64,000 nucleotides of DNA. Origin: Clostridium_AI sp964409685. GTDB taxonomy: Bacteria; Bacillota; Clostridia; Lachnospirales; Lachnospiraceae. The notes beneath the pieces are model-generated. The model ran no database searches. It was given only the letters and a program-made list of their open reading frames with translations, and was not told the origin of the DNA. The position numbers were made by a program, and so were the translations under genes. Numbering within the stretch: the first letter of the stretch is position 1; each line of letters opens with the position of its first letter. The DNA is taken from contig CAYPEJ010000009.1 of the NCBI GenBank assembly GCA_964409685.1, forward strand, positions 62,001 to 126,000. The letters run 5' to 3'. Positions 18,022-27,781 of the stretch are shown here, one piece after another.

Positions 18022-18561
18022 ATGAATCATATACTTGTTTTGTATCGATCCAAAACGGGATACACACGGCGTTACGCCGAGTGGATAGGAGAAGATTTAA
18101 ATTGTGATGTATTAGAGATGAAACGGGTAAAAGTAGAACAGTTAAAAGAGTATGACACCATAATATTTGGTGGATATGTTCATGCAGGTTCAATTGTTGG
18201 TGCGAATTATATTATGAAGCATTGGAAAGCTTTAAAGGATAAGAATATTTTTATGTTCACAGTAGGTATAAGAGAAGGAAATGTACATAAGGTAGAACAA
18301 TTGTGGAAAAGGCAGTTTACAACGGAACAATTAGATCGAATGAAGATGTTTTATCTACGAGGAGGGTTTGACTTAAAAAAATTGGGGATGTGGGATATCT
18401 TGTTGATTAAATTATTTAAATTTATATTAAGTTCTCAGAAAGAGCCATTTCCAGAGACGAAGGATATTATGGAGATGTTTGATGTTCCTGTAGATTTTGC
18501 GAAGAAAGAAAATCTAGAAATAATGATGAAATCGATAAAAAGAGTATGTGAAATTGGATAA
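18022..18561 (+). CDS. flavodoxin-domain protein
   Basis: A flavodoxin-fold protein of 179 aa. The phosphate-binding loop is visible near the N-terminus (LYRSKTGYTRRYAEWI), followed by IIFGGYVHAG, the usual second FMN loop region. It resembles the flavodoxin_5/HemG-like group rather than small electron-carrier flavodoxins. Probable role: FMN-dependent reduction or electron transfer in the cytoplasm. ATG 18022 is preferred over the GTG nine bases upstream because AAGGAAGGG then lies eight bases away. It stands alone between two intergenic gaps. Confidence 0.78.
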   Translation: MNHILVLYRSKTGYTRRYAEWIGEDLNCDVLEMKRVKVEQLKEYDTIIFGGYVHAGSIVGANYIMKHWKALKDKNIFMFTVGIREGNVHKVEQLWKRQFTTEQLDRMKMFYLRGGFDLKKLGMWDILLIKLFKFILSSQKEPFPETKDIMEMFDVPVDFAKKENLEIMMKSIKRVCEIG

Positions 18562-18662
18562 TATGAATGTATAAGATATTAAATAATAGTTAATAAGTGA
18601 CTTATATTTTGCTTCGAATATGATATTGTTATTTAGACTAGATTAAAAGGAGGAGGCTTGTA

Positions 18663-19970
18663 TTGCACAAGCAAAGTGAAATGAAAAATATGAAAAAAGT
18701 GTATTTAATGATTACAATGATGCTCATGCTTGTAATTATGACAGGATGTTACGGTCAAGATGTAGCAGTGAACATTAAAGATGATGGTTCAGGAGAAATG
18801 ACTTACGGCATGATATTTGAACAAGATTATTACGAAGAAATGTTAGAGTTATCACCAGAAATGGAGAGTGAGATTGAATCAATGGGATTTGTGAAAGGCA
18901 GTACTACATACAATAATGAAAAGTATGTTTCATTCACAATAGCTATGACATTTGATTCATTAACAGATTTACAAAGATTGTTAGCAGATGGAAGTTATTT
19001 GGAAAGTAAATTAAAGGAATCTTCATTGAGTTCTGAATTAATTGAATCTCCATTGGGTTCTGAATCTATTATAAATTATGCATATATTACAGAAGATACC
19101 TTCCAAGGTGTATTAGCTGGATATGGTAGTCGTGAAGATAAAGAATATGGATTAGATAAAATGTATAAAAATATAATCAATAGAATTGTGATTACATTTC
19201 CAAAGGAAATCGTATCAACAAATGGTACATTAAGCGAAGATAAGAAAACAGTAACATGGACACAAGAGTATATTCTAAGTGACCAATTGTTACAAGCAAG
19301 TACAGTTGAAAATCCAGTCTATCCTGTAGATAAAGAGAAACCAGTGATCGCGGGTGTTAAAAATAACACATACTACAATGACAGTGTTGATGTTGAATTA
19401 TCTGATAACACTGGTATCGCAAGTGCAACTGTAAACGGTATTAAAATGGGAAATATTGAGACGTTTGAAAATAATGCAAGATATCGCATTGTTGCAAAAG
19501 ACTTTGCAGGTAACACATCTACAGTGACATTTTATATTGATCAAACAGCACCAACGGTAAAAGGTGTTGAAAATAATAAATACTACAAAACTAAGAGAAC
19601 AATCACATTCTCCGATAATCGTGAAGTAAAATCTGCTACATTAAATGGAAAAGCGATTAAGAGCGGAAGAGTAGTTTCTAAACCAGGTAAATATGAATTA
19701 AAGGTTACAGATATGGCTGGAAACGTTAGGAAAGTGACTTTCTATATTGATCAAACAGCACCAACAGTAAAAGGCGTTACAAATGGTAAGACATATCAAT
19801 ATAAAAAGACAATCACATTCTCAGATAACCGCGCTGTAAAATCTGCTACTTTAAATGGTAAAAAGATTAAGAGTGGTAAAGTGGTATCTGCACCAGGTAA
19901 ATACACATTAAAGGTTACAGATAAGGCTGGAAATGTTAGAACAGTGAAGTTTATAATTAGAAAGAAATAG
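18663..19970 (+). CDS. lipoprotein with three Ig-like repeats
   Basis: A surface lipoprotein of 435 aa. The TTG start at 18663 is fixed by AAAGGAGGAGG six bases upstream; the first ATG in frame (18681) has none. The signal peptide ends in the lipobox IMTGC. A mixed alpha/beta N-terminal domain (residues ~35-220) follows, beginning DVAVNIKDDGSGEMTYG, as in LppM-like membrane lipoproteins. Three tandem beta-sandwich repeats of ~70 residues fill the C-terminus, each ending in KVTDMAGNVRKVTFYI-type strands and joined by DQTAPTVKGV. These resemble Ig-like/adhesion repeats. The last two repeats are nearly identical, which suggests recent duplication. The precise role is unknown. Confidence 0.75.
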   Translation: MHKQSEMKNMKKVYLMITMMLMLVIMTGCYGQDVAVNIKDDGSGEMTYGMIFEQDYYEEMLELSPEMESEIESMGFVKGSTTYNNEKYVSFTIAMTFDSLTDLQRLLADGSYLESKLKESSLSSELIESPLGSESIINYAYITEDTFQGVLAGYGSREDKEYGLDKMYKNIINRIVITFPKEIVSTNGTLSEDKKTVTWTQEYILSDQLLQASTVENPVYPVDKEKPVIAGVKNNTYYNDSVDVELSDNTGIASATVNGIKMGNIETFENNARYRIVAKDFAGNTSTVTFYIDQTAPTVKGVENNKYYKTKRTITFSDNREVKSATLNGKAIKSGRVVSKPGKYELKVTDMAGNVRKVTFYIDQTAPTVKGVTNGKTYQYKKTITFSDNRAVKSATLNGKKIKSGKVVSAPGKYTLKVTDKAGNVRTVKFIIRKK

Positions 19971-20039
19971 TGGAAATGGTATGTGTAGCTATTTTGTTTT
20001 TTGAACTATTCACAGCCTATAGGTGGGAAGTGTTGTAGA

Positions 20040-20663
20040 ATGAGAAAGAAAATATTGGTGATAATTAGCATAATTGTATTTCTGGAAATTATATGTATAG
20101 TAGTGCGTTTTCAATGGAGTTCAAACACCGCTGATTGTATAATTAAAGAAATGGATAATAATGCGATAAAAGAAAGGATGATTGGTGCTGAACCTCCTTG
20201 TTTACTTTACGCTGATCATAATAAGGTGGTTTTCGAGAGTGTAGATATTTATGTATATGACATGGTAAATAAAAAACTGTCTAAATCTTTTGATGTATCC
20301 GCACTGTTAAGTGGAAAATACAAGGAGTGTAAATATCAAAGCAGAGTATCGTCCGATGGAAAAGAGATTTTTATTGTATTCAAAGAAATGAGTGGAGCAT
20401 TTAATGCGGCATTTAATTATTCATTTCAGTCAAATAAGTGGAAGGAAATCAATGAATCTGAGTTTAAAAGCAAAGAGGGCAATACGTTTGAGTCTACATT
20501 AATTGACACGCATAATGAGCTATCTCAAGTTACTTCTGGATATGCTGTATATTTATCAGAATTTGAGTATTTCTATCTGACCTTTAAGGATTGGAAAGTA
20601 AGTGAAATAAATATAGTTTACATAAATAATGATAAGAAGGAAGTGTATAAGGTATTTGAATAG
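20040..20663 (+). CDS. hypothetical membrane-anchored protein
   Basis: A 207-aa protein of unknown function. A basic start (MRKKILV) and one hydrophobic helix (IISIIVFLEIICIVV, residues ~6-22) anchor it with the rest outside the membrane. No known motif was seen in the soluble part. A GGTGGGAAG stretch lies upstream of ATG 20040. It follows the lipoprotein gene by 69 bases and may be cotranscribed. Confidence 0.55.
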   Translation: MRKKILVIISIIVFLEIICIVVRFQWSSNTADCIIKEMDNNAIKERMIGAEPPCLLYADHNKVVFESVDIYVYDMVNKKLSKSFDVSALLSGKYKECKYQSRVSSDGKEIFIVFKEMSGAFNAAFNYSFQSNKWKEINESEFKSKEGNTFESTLIDTHNELSQVTSGYAVYLSEFEYFYLTFKDWKVSEINIVYINNDKKEVYKVFE

Positions 20664-20828
20664 TGATTTACTAGAACTTCAATAATCTTTAATATATAAA
20701 GATTGATAGTAACAAGAGAATTTAATAGGCATGTTGTCAAGGTACATTTTTATTTCCTTTTCATAAGATGAAGTAAGACTTATTGTATCAAAGAATACAA
20801 CCTTTTATCTTGAAAAGGAGATTATCGT

Positions 20829-21446
20829 ATGGACAGATTTAATTTTGATGATGATGGAAGGCGTGGAAGAAATCCAGGTAGAGATAATCCAGACAGAGGA
20901 AATCAAAATCCTCCAAGACGACAAGAACCACCAGGTCGAGAATATCCACCTAGAGGCCCTCAACAGCCACCAAGACCAAGACCACAACCGCCGAGACCAC
21001 AGCCACCGAGACCAAGACCACAACCACCAAGACCGCAGCCACCGAGACCAAGACCACAACCACCAAGACCGCAGCCACCGAGACCAAGGCCACAGCCACC
21101 AAGACCGATACCAATACCAATTCCAGTTCCATTACCTCAACCACAGCCAGTAGACCAAACAATTACCGTAAGAAACGCAGTAATTACCGATGTGAACATT
21201 TTACCAACTGGAACTTTTGTAACAATATCCTATGAAGTATTTAATGTATTCAATCAATTTACGACACAGCTTGTGCAACTTATAATTACACAAAATACAT
21301 TAATATTAAATCAGCTTAACCAGCAGATCTCAGTATGGGGACTTCGAGAAGGAATGAGGGTAAATGCAACATTTTCCGCAGCAATGACAAGAAGTGAACC
21401 ACCACAATCTGTTGCAATTCGGATTCGTATAGTTGCGTTTCGCTAG
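20829..21446 (+). CDS. Pro/Arg-repeat protein with C-terminal beta domain
   Basis: A 205-aa protein. Residues 1-45 are polar and charged (DDDGRRGRNPGRDN). Residues ~46-95 are a 12-residue repeat, PPRPRPQPPRPQ, about four copies. Residues ~110-205 form a beta-rich domain with no match I recognise (TITVRNAVITDVNIL). There is no signal peptide. AAAGGAG lies nine bases before the ATG. A sigma-K-like pair (AC at 20744, CATA at 20762, 16 bases apart) precedes it, and it lies next to ger and cotH genes, so a spore coat role is a plausible inference only. Confidence 0.65.
   Translation: MDRFNFDDDGRRGRNPGRDNPDRGNQNPPRRQEPPGREYPPRGPQQPPRPRPQPPRPQPPRPRPQPPRPQPPRPRPQPPRPQPPRPRPQPPRPIPIPIPVPLPQPQPVDQTITVRNAVITDVNILPTGTFVTISYEVFNVFNQFTTQLVQLIITQNTLILNQLNQQISVWGLREGMRVNATFSAAMTRSEPPQSVAIRIRIVAFR
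20965..21105 (+). repeat. 36-bp tandem repeat coding for Pro/Arg/Gln
   Basis: About four copies of a 36-base unit (CCACCGAGACCAAGACCACA and related) encode PPRPRPQPPRPQ. It is likely to vary in copy number by slippage. Confidence 0.85.
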
Positions 21447-21487
21447 TATTACTTGCGTTTAGTTCTACAATTTTATGATAGAATCAA

Positions 21488-21560
21488 AAGGAGGTAGTTC
21501 ACCTTTGCTATCACATGTATGTAATTACACATGTATTAGTAAAAGAAACTACCTCTTTTA
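21488..21560. terminator. bidirectional terminator between Pro-rich gene and ger operon
   Basis: GAGGTAGTT (21491) pairs with AACTACCTC (21547) and is followed by T4; an inner ACATGT/ACATGT hairpin fills the loop. The genes on both sides converge on it. Confidence 0.7.
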
Positions 21561-21617
21561 TCAGTTCAAATTCATATTTATTTTTACAGTTGTCTCGAGA
21601 AAAATAGGATATATAAA

Positions 21618-22730
21618 TCACTCACGTTGTACGGATTCCGTCTCTGGAACCCTCTTAAAACAACATATAATCCCAAGTAGAATCGGTATCACATATTGGA
21701 ACACCATACTAATTCGATCTACATATCCACGGAAAACATGCTCTAACTGATACTGAGTTGCATCATATACAATCGAAAGTGTACATGCAAGTGTCAACGT
21801 AATCACCGCGATTTCCTTAAAGTTCTTAATACCGAACGCCAATGCAAAACATTTCATCACAATAATCAAATAGAACGTAATCGTAATAAAATCCGAAATC
21901 ACACTAATTAACACAATTAGCGCATCAAAACGTTCAAAACTATTTAAAAACGTAATGCACTTAATTGCTTGAAATAACGAGTAACCATATTCACTGGTAA
22001 GCGTTGCTCCTGCTATCCCTATAGTAAGGAAAATGGACAAATAGCTAATTAGGAAAAATACAAATACACACTGCAAAATCCGCTTCTTCACTACAGGATA
22101 CCGATTCATAGATGATATCGGACGAAGGAAAAAGAGTAGGAAAAATATATTTCCACCAATCGGTGCAAGTATGGGAATACTATCCAAATTTAAACTAAGT
22201 TGTTTCGCCGTAATCGGAGCTAAGAACTCACGATTGATATTTGGTAAGGTAAATATTGCAAGTAAAATCAAAAAGACAATCAACGGACCATACAAAAGTT
22301 CCGCTACACGGAAAATTGTCTTTGGTCCTTTAAACGCTGCATAAATAACCACAAAGAACAACGCAAATAAAATCAAATAATTTTTTCCATCAGTCATTAA
22401 TGTGGACTGCAACAACAAGGAATAGGAACTTATCTTATAAATCAAATAGATAAATGCCCACACACCATATAAGAAAAAGATAACCCGTGTTATGCCACGT
22501 CCTATCATTTCCGATAAAATATCAAATAAACTGTGATGTGGATATACCTTTACAATTCGAATCAGCAATGCAGCGAAAAGGAAGAGCAGGAATCCATAAT
22601 ATACAGCACAGATATAACCACTATTGCCAGCATTACGTGCAGCCATCTGGGGAACGTAAGTAAAAAGGGGCGTTATGGTGGTGAAAATAAATAAAAAGAT
22701 AAACTGCCGAATGGATATGCGGTCTTTCAT
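21618..22730 (-). CDS. spore germination receptor B subunit (GerB/GerKB type)
   Basis: A 370-aa membrane protein with about ten hydrophobic helices, of the APC-type GerAB/GerKB germinant permease family. The N-terminal ISIRQFIFLFIFTTITPLF and the PxxAARNAG region match the family layout. In the spore inner membrane it would form the ligand-sensing subunit with the A and C proteins encoded just upstream. Gene order is A-C-B. It has GAAAGG ten bases before the ATG and ends at a shared terminator. Confidence 0.9.
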   Translation of the reverse strand: MKDRISIRQFIFLFIFTTITPLFTYVPQMAARNAGNSGYICAVYYGFLLFLFAALLIRIVKVYPHHSLFDILSEMIGRGITRVIFFLYGVWAFIYLIYKISSYSLLLQSTLMTDGKNYLILFALFFVVIYAAFKGPKTIFRVAELLYGPLIVFLILLAIFTLPNINREFLAPITAKQLSLNLDSIPILAPIGGNIFFLLFFLRPISSMNRYPVVKKRILQCVFVFFLISYLSIFLTIGIAGATLTSEYGYSLFQAIKCITFLNSFERFDALIVLISVISDFITITFYLIIVMKCFALAFGIKNFKEIAVITLTLACTLSIVYDATQYQLEHVFRGYVDRISMVFQYVIPILLGIICCFKRVPETESVQRE

Positions 22731-22764
22731 TTTAATACCAAACCTTTCTTATTCAAATCTGTTT

Positions 22765-23868
22765 TTAGTCTGTTTCAAGGGTATACGTTTTCGCTGTATC
22801 CAACTCAATGGTTAAGGAAACTTCCATATTATTAATGTAAGAATCCCAAGTTGTATTGGCTGGAAGTGCATCCGCTTTCTTCTCTAAAAGAGTACCAATA
22901 TTTAGTAAATCAAGTTTTTCTGTCTTCATAAGAAAAATGATTTCTAATAAATTTTCAGTAAGACGATATCTTTCTAACTCAGCAATGCGAGTACGAGTTT
23001 CTTCCTCAAATACATTTGTAATATTCGTCGCTTGTTTTACAGTAGACTCTGCTTTCACCTTCATATTGATATTTAAGCTGTCGTCAATTACATCCACTTG
23101 TGGAGTAGAGACAATATCAAGAAGTTGAACGCAGATTTCCGAACCGAGATCCAAAGGACAAGTTCGTAAATTGTTGCGGTACAAATCAACCGCTTGGGAA
23201 AGGTCATGGCCTAGATAACTGTAAAGTCGACCATTTTTAAAGGTTGCATAACCATCAAGATACATAGATTCGTCCTCGTAAACAAGATACGGAAGTAGAA
23301 GATTGTTGTAGTTATGTTCCATATCGTTAAGGACTTGCAATAAAGTATTCATAGGTTTTTTCAAATTGTTGGTTTGCTTATTTGAGATAGCATTTAAGGT
23401 ATCCGATGGAGCAAACTCTTTCTCTAAAGCTTTGTCCAACAATTTGTTAGCATTTTTTGTTTTTAGTACAAATAATTTTGCATTGGTTTTCATATCAGGC
23501 TCACGGGAAATAAAATCCAAGCAGTGTTCCAAGCCAAGGGTAGCAGCTTGTTCACTTAGTAGAAAATATTCTGTGTGGTCTAAGGAAAGATCTTTGGCAT
23601 TTTTACGAGACATATCCATATAGGCGGTATAGACGGAATCGCCAGTGCCATCAATCATTTTCAAGCCATCATCATTTTTACTAGCAGCATTATCATAAAA
23701 TCCTGTGATGGTATACACATCACCCTCACGGTCGATGCAAAGAATCTCTACAAAGTTGGTTTCGCCTACTTCCTTTCGGTCTATCTGAATGTAGAAAAGA
23801 TAGAGTAGAAGGGGAATCGCTATCCACAAAAATACCTTATAATTTTTCTTTCTAGGTCTTGTACCCAT
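22765..23868 (-). CDS. spore germination protein, GerC family, without lipobox
   Basis: A 367-aa GerAC-family subunit. The family pattern is clear: an N-terminal anchor, then IDREGDVYTITGFYD, a middle DYISREPDMKTNAKLFVLK-like block (SREPDMKTNAKLFVLKTK), and a C-terminal three-domain fold. Most GerC proteins are lipoproteins. Here the hydrophobic segment (VFLWIAIPLLLYLFYIQI, residues ~13-30) is followed by DRKE with no Cys, so it should be held by a transmembrane helix instead. The ribosome site GGAGG overlaps the stop of gerA 13 bases upstream. Confidence 0.85.
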   Translation of the reverse strand: MGTRPRKKNYKVFLWIAIPLLLYLFYIQIDRKEVGETNFVEILCIDREGDVYTITGFYDNAASKNDDGLKMIDGTGDSVYTAYMDMSRKNAKDLSLDHTEYFLLSEQAATLGLEHCLDFISREPDMKTNAKLFVLKTKNANKLLDKALEKEFAPSDTLNAISNKQTNNLKKPMNTLLQVLNDMEHNYNNLLLPYLVYEDESMYLDGYATFKNGRLYSYLGHDLSQAVDLYRNNLRTCPLDLGSEICVQLLDIVSTPQVDVIDDSLNINMKVKAESTVKQATNITNVFEEETRTRIAELERYRLTENLLEIIFLMKTEKLDLLNIGTLLEKKADALPANTTWDSYINNMEVSLTIELDTAKTYTLETD

Positions 23869-23880
23869 AAGACGACCTCC

Positions 23881-25341
23881 TTACTTTTGTTTTCGCTTGT
23901 TCTGAGGTGCGATGCCTTCAGGACGATATTTGAAATCTTCAATTGGGTAGCGAAGTAGGGTATCTTGTAAATCAGCTTTAATGGTTTCTACAAATGGTGC
24001 CATATATGCTAATCCACAATTATCTAAACTGCAAAGGTGGGTTACGATAAATAAAAATCCGATCATCAAGCCATAGAAGCCTGCAAAGGATGCTAATACA
24101 GCTAATCCAAATCTTGCAATACGAAGCGCAATGGCAAGGTCTTGATTTGGCACGGTAAATCCAGCGATACCTGCAATGGCAATGATAATGACAACTACAG
24201 GCGAAATAATATTTGCTGACACCGCAGCCTGACCAACCACTAAACCACCTACGATGGATACGGCAGTACCAACATTTTTGGGCATACGCAGTCCCGCTTC
24301 GATTAAGATTTCAAAGGCAAGGAGCATTCCCAGTACTTCAATACACGAGGAAAATGGAACATTCACTTTCGCCTTTTGAATGGACAACAACATCTGCAAA
24401 GGAAGGAGCTGACTATGAAATGTGGTTACTGCGATATAAAATGCAGGAAGTAAAAGTGATGTTATCACCATTAAATAGCGCAAAAATCGTAAAGATGACC
24501 CCGCTAAAAAGCTTTCTGAGTAATCTTCCGAAGATTGCAGTAACATTGGAAATTGGCAAGGTAACACGTATGCAAATGGAATTCCATCCACAATCAAAAC
24601 GATGCGTCCGTCTGTGATATTACTACAGCAACGGTCTGGTCGTTCGGTATACATAACTTGTGGCATCAAGGAAGTACGATTTTCCGAGATGAATTCTTCG
24701 ATAAAAGACGCAGCAGAGATATTGTCGATATCAATATCTTGAATCTTTTGTCGGATTTTATCTACAAGGTTCATATCACATACATTGTTCATGTAGCAAA
24801 GGGCAACGTCGGTTCGAGAAAGTCGTCCCACATACATTTGCTCGATGGTCAAATGCGGGGAACGGATACGACGACGAATCAATGCCGTATTGGTTCGCAA
24901 CACTTCGATAAAGGAATCTTTGGCACCCTTTAATGTACTTTCTTCCGATGGTTCGGAGACGGAACGTTTGTCAAAGGTACGGACATCGTATACAACAGCT
25001 GCCTGAATATCATCAAGAAGGATGGCAGCCATTCCGCTCATAACCATTGTATTTAATTGGTTAAAATCCGTTACAAAAGAACCAAATGCATGATAGCCAC
25101 CGCCTTGATTTAACAAGTAATTGGCTAGATCCATCTGGTTCCGACATTGTTTTGCCCCTTCTTCTGTTGCAATGGGCCTCAATATGGTTAAGTCTAGCAT
25201 TTGACTATTTACAAGCCCATCCACACAGAAGATAGAAAAGGAGATCGAATTAGGACCATGTATCTCAATGGGGCGAACTAGTACATCAGTACTCTTTGCA
25301 TAAAGCTTCTTTATTACATTTGAGTCGATTATGTTCTCCAT
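23881..25341 (-). CDS. spore germination receptor A subunit (GerA/GerKA type)
   Basis: A 486-aa GerA-family protein. The soluble N-terminal half has the family's RRIRSPHLTIEQMYVGRLSRTDVALCYM region and the membrane half contains several helices (LRYLMVITSLLLPAFYIAVTTFH). The C-terminal tail is basic. It forms the germinant channel with the B and C subunits. ATG 25341 is chosen because GGAGG lies eight bases upstream; the longer frame begins with a TTG made from that ribosome site. A forespore-type promoter lies 36 bases upstream. Confidence 0.92.
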   Translation of the reverse strand: MENIIDSNVIKKLYAKSTDVLVRPIEIHGPNSISFSIFCVDGLVNSQMLDLTILRPIATEEGAKQCRNQMDLANYLLNQGGGYHAFGSFVTDFNQLNTMVMSGMAAILLDDIQAAVVYDVRTFDKRSVSEPSEESTLKGAKDSFIEVLRTNTALIRRRIRSPHLTIEQMYVGRLSRTDVALCYMNNVCDMNLVDKIRQKIQDIDIDNISAASFIEEFISENRTSLMPQVMYTERPDRCCSNITDGRIVLIVDGIPFAYVLPCQFPMLLQSSEDYSESFLAGSSLRFLRYLMVITSLLLPAFYIAVTTFHSQLLPLQMLLSIQKAKVNVPFSSCIEVLGMLLAFEILIEAGLRMPKNVGTAVSIVGGLVVGQAAVSANIISPVVVIIIAIAGIAGFTVPNQDLAIALRIARFGLAVLASFAGFYGLMIGFLFIVTHLCSLDNCGLAYMAPFVETIKADLQDTLLRYPIEDFKYRPEGIAPQNKRKQK

Positions 25342-25376
25342 AGTATCCTCCAATATTTTGGTAAAAATTCATAGGA

Positions 25377-25406
25377 TAGTATGGGAAAAAACTTAGTAAA
25401 ATATGC
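25377..25406 (-). promoter_or_regulatory. sigma-G/F type promoter of the ger operon
   Basis: On the minus strand GCATA (25406-25402), an 18-base spacer and CATACTA (25383-25377). This matches the forespore consensus GHATR-N18-CATNHTA. It fits expression of germination receptors in the forespore. Confidence 0.7.
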
Positions 25407-25422
25407 AAGAAAAGATGTGATT

Positions 25423-27450
25423 TTAATTCTTTTCAAAAATGGCTTGGATTTCAAGTGGTTCATCAGATGAAATGTTATCAAGTGCAACGGAGATAGAAGT
25501 TACACTTTCATCAACGTTCACAGAATCACTACGAGTAAACCCTTTGAATGTATATCCATCGTTTGCTTTGGCAGTAATCGTAATTGGATAATCTGAAAAA
25601 TATTTTCCTGTAAAAGTACCATCTGAAAAGTCTGGTGTAATGGTATTAATAGTAATGATTCCTCCTTCTTTGTCCGATGTGGTGACGTTGATATCTACTA
25701 CATCCCCCTCTAATTTTAATGTGTCCTTTAACATAGTAGGAATATAGTCATTACGATGGTTTACGAAATATTTTAGTTCATCTAAGTTTTGATAAAAAGC
25801 ATTTACTGGTTTGCTCAATGGTTCGCTTACATGATTATTTCCAAATCGGGCATAGTGCTCCACCATATAAGGTTCATATTCGGCAGAGATTTCATCTAAT
25901 AGAAGATTCATTTTCTTAGTTGCAAAGTTTTGGTTAAGCAAATCCATAAAAGTTGTGACAAATTGTTGTTTGAAAGATTCATTTTTTAATAAGCTTGTAA
26001 ATAATCTTACTTGTGGGCTTTCCCATTCCGCTGGTGGGGTCATTGCTAGTTCAAGGGAGTTTTGATTATAGTCTTGTCCATTGGTGTAGATACCCATAGA
26101 AAACTCTGTATCGTAAAGCATATAACGCCATTTTCCATCTTCATAAGGCTTATCTGTCTTAGTACGACTTCTCCATAAACGGTAGTTGTTGTTATTGTTA
26201 AGCCAGTCATTGTTGGCAATATATATTTCGGTGCAGTAGTAATCAATAAAGCTTTGTATATCGAGCATTTCACACATTTCTTCATACTTTGCATCATTTG
26301 ATAAGTCATTGTTTTTGGCAAATGAAATTAAGTCATCATATAATGCTTGATCTGCGTTTGTACCTTCTTCGATGGCTCCAAGTTTAATCATAACCACATT
26401 TTCTTTTGGAATATCAAAATTACGTTCTACATATTTATCACTGTAGTCATCTTGTAACGTATAGATACTCCAATATTCTCCATTTAGAAATACAATAACA
26501 GGTCTTGAATTTTGCGTTGTAAATGCACGATCACCGACGAGAAGTTGAATATAGCGATTATGGAATTTCGTCAACCAACTATCATTTCCACCATTACGAA
26601 CTTGTAATGTATCAAAGGTAGAAAGAGGAGTGATTCGGTCACATTGTTTAGTGGAACCAGGGAATAAGTCGTACTCCACACTACCTTTACCATATTCTTT
26701 ACGTGCATATAGTTTAAAACTCTTTTGAATATAACTACGGGAAGCGCCTCCCATAATACGGATACCTAGGTCTTGGGAAAGAGTAGCAGGTTTTCCATCT
26801 TCAAATACTTCCATATGTACATTACGTTCCCAATCGCGTCCCTTTTGTGTAAAGTTAGCGACCTGTTCCCATGCAGGTGTATTAATAGGATCACCACCAG
26901 AGGCTACCCAGTCATCGAAGCATTTTCCTTTTACATAGATTCCATCCTTCTCATTGAAGAAATCTTCTGGATTGACAGAAAGGGAAAGTACCATGATGTC
27001 CTTGTATTTTTCTTTCAATTCCTTTCCAATAAAGTAGGTATTCGTCACAACTTCCGTTTGCTCTCCATCAGGAAATACCGCAAATGCTCGTACTACCGTT
27101 CCTTTATCCATTAATTCTGTTGGTACAAACTCTTCAAGAAGTGTTACATCTGTATAGTTGGCGAGTACATTTGGTTCAGAAGTACGATCCACAATGGTAA
27201 ATGGTTTTGTATATTTTTCCGAATTTGTGGTTGGTGTACTGCCATCGGTTGTGTAGTAGATGGTGGCATTGGATTCACTTGCCTTTAGTTTTAGAGTGAT
27301 TTCATTTTCGTAGAAGCCACTTTCGGTTGAAAATGAAATAGATGGTTTTCGATTTTGTAGTTTTGGTACTAGAACTACAAGTAGTACAGCTGTAAGTATG
27401 ATTAGTACAATGATACTAATAGTGAATAGTTTGGTTCTTTTGATTTTCAT
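25423..27450 (-). CDS. CotH-family spore coat protein kinase, membrane anchored
   Basis: A 675-aa CotH-like atypical kinase. One N-terminal hydrophobic helix (residues ~8-28) anchors it. A chitobiase-C-like beta domain (SESNATIYYTTDGSTPT, ~35-105) precedes the kinase. Kinase landmarks are the RIMGGASRSYIQKSFKLYAR block (ATP-binding Lys), PVIVFLNGEYWSIYTLQDDYSDKY, the ANNDW stretch with an Asn run, and the metal-binding YDTEFSMG. The C-terminus is an InlB-B-type beta domain (GYTFKGFTRSD). In Bacillus CotH phosphorylates coat proteins. GGAGGAG precedes the ATG. Being next to the ger operon supports a sporulation role, though many clostridial CotH proteins are surface proteins of unknown function. 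Confidence 0.85.
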   Translation of the reverse strand: MKIKRTKLFTISIIVLIILTAVLLVVLVPKLQNRKPSISFSTESGFYENEITLKLKASESNATIYYTTDGSTPTTNSEKYTKPFTIVDRTSEPNVLANYTDVTLLEEFVPTELMDKGTVVRAFAVFPDGEQTEVVTNTYFIGKELKEKYKDIMVLSLSVNPEDFFNEKDGIYVKGKCFDDWVASGGDPINTPAWEQVANFTQKGRDWERNVHMEVFEDGKPATLSQDLGIRIMGGASRSYIQKSFKLYARKEYGKGSVEYDLFPGSTKQCDRITPLSTFDTLQVRNGGNDSWLTKFHNRYIQLLVGDRAFTTQNSRPVIVFLNGEYWSIYTLQDDYSDKYVERNFDIPKENVVMIKLGAIEEGTNADQALYDDLISFAKNNDLSNDAKYEEMCEMLDIQSFIDYYCTEIYIANNDWLNNNNNYRLWRSRTKTDKPYEDGKWRYMLYDTEFSMGIYTNGQDYNQNSLELAMTPPAEWESPQVRLFTSLLKNESFKQQFVTTFMDLLNQNFATKKMNLLLDEISAEYEPYMVEHYARFGNNHVSEPLSKPVNAFYQNLDELKYFVNHRNDYIPTMLKDTLKLEGDVVDINVTTSDKEGGIITINTITPDFSDGTFTGKYFSDYPITITAKANDGYTFKGFTRSDSVNVDESVTSISVALDNISSDEPLEIQAIFEKN

Positions 27451-27781
27451 AATGCTCCTCCTTAAAATGTAAATTTATTATATTATAGCAAATGCACATG
27501 GAAAATGTTGATTTATTAGTAAAGAATATTAAATTTTGGGGAGATAAGGTAAGTCGTGACAGGATAAATTAAGTCAAGGAAACTGGTTTAGGAGTATCTT
27601 ACATTTTAAATATAAGGAAGCAAGTGAACTTCGGAAAAACATTACAATTTTACATAGAAAAAAGGCTAGCAGATCATATGAAATTCTTGTATAATGCTAG
27701 ACAGGGTTTTTACTTGAATTCAAACAGTAAAATAAGAGAAAATTGGAAAAATTGATTAGAAAGAATAGAAGGTGTAATAAA

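Noticed and set aside
20965..21105. Possible CRISPR-like repeat array
   Set aside because: Repeats are contiguous without spacers and keep the reading frame of a protein.
20805..21162. Trp- or Val-rich minus-strand and plus-strand frames over the Pro repeat
   Set aside because: Repeat-derived frames antisense or out of register to the PPRPRPQ coding frame.
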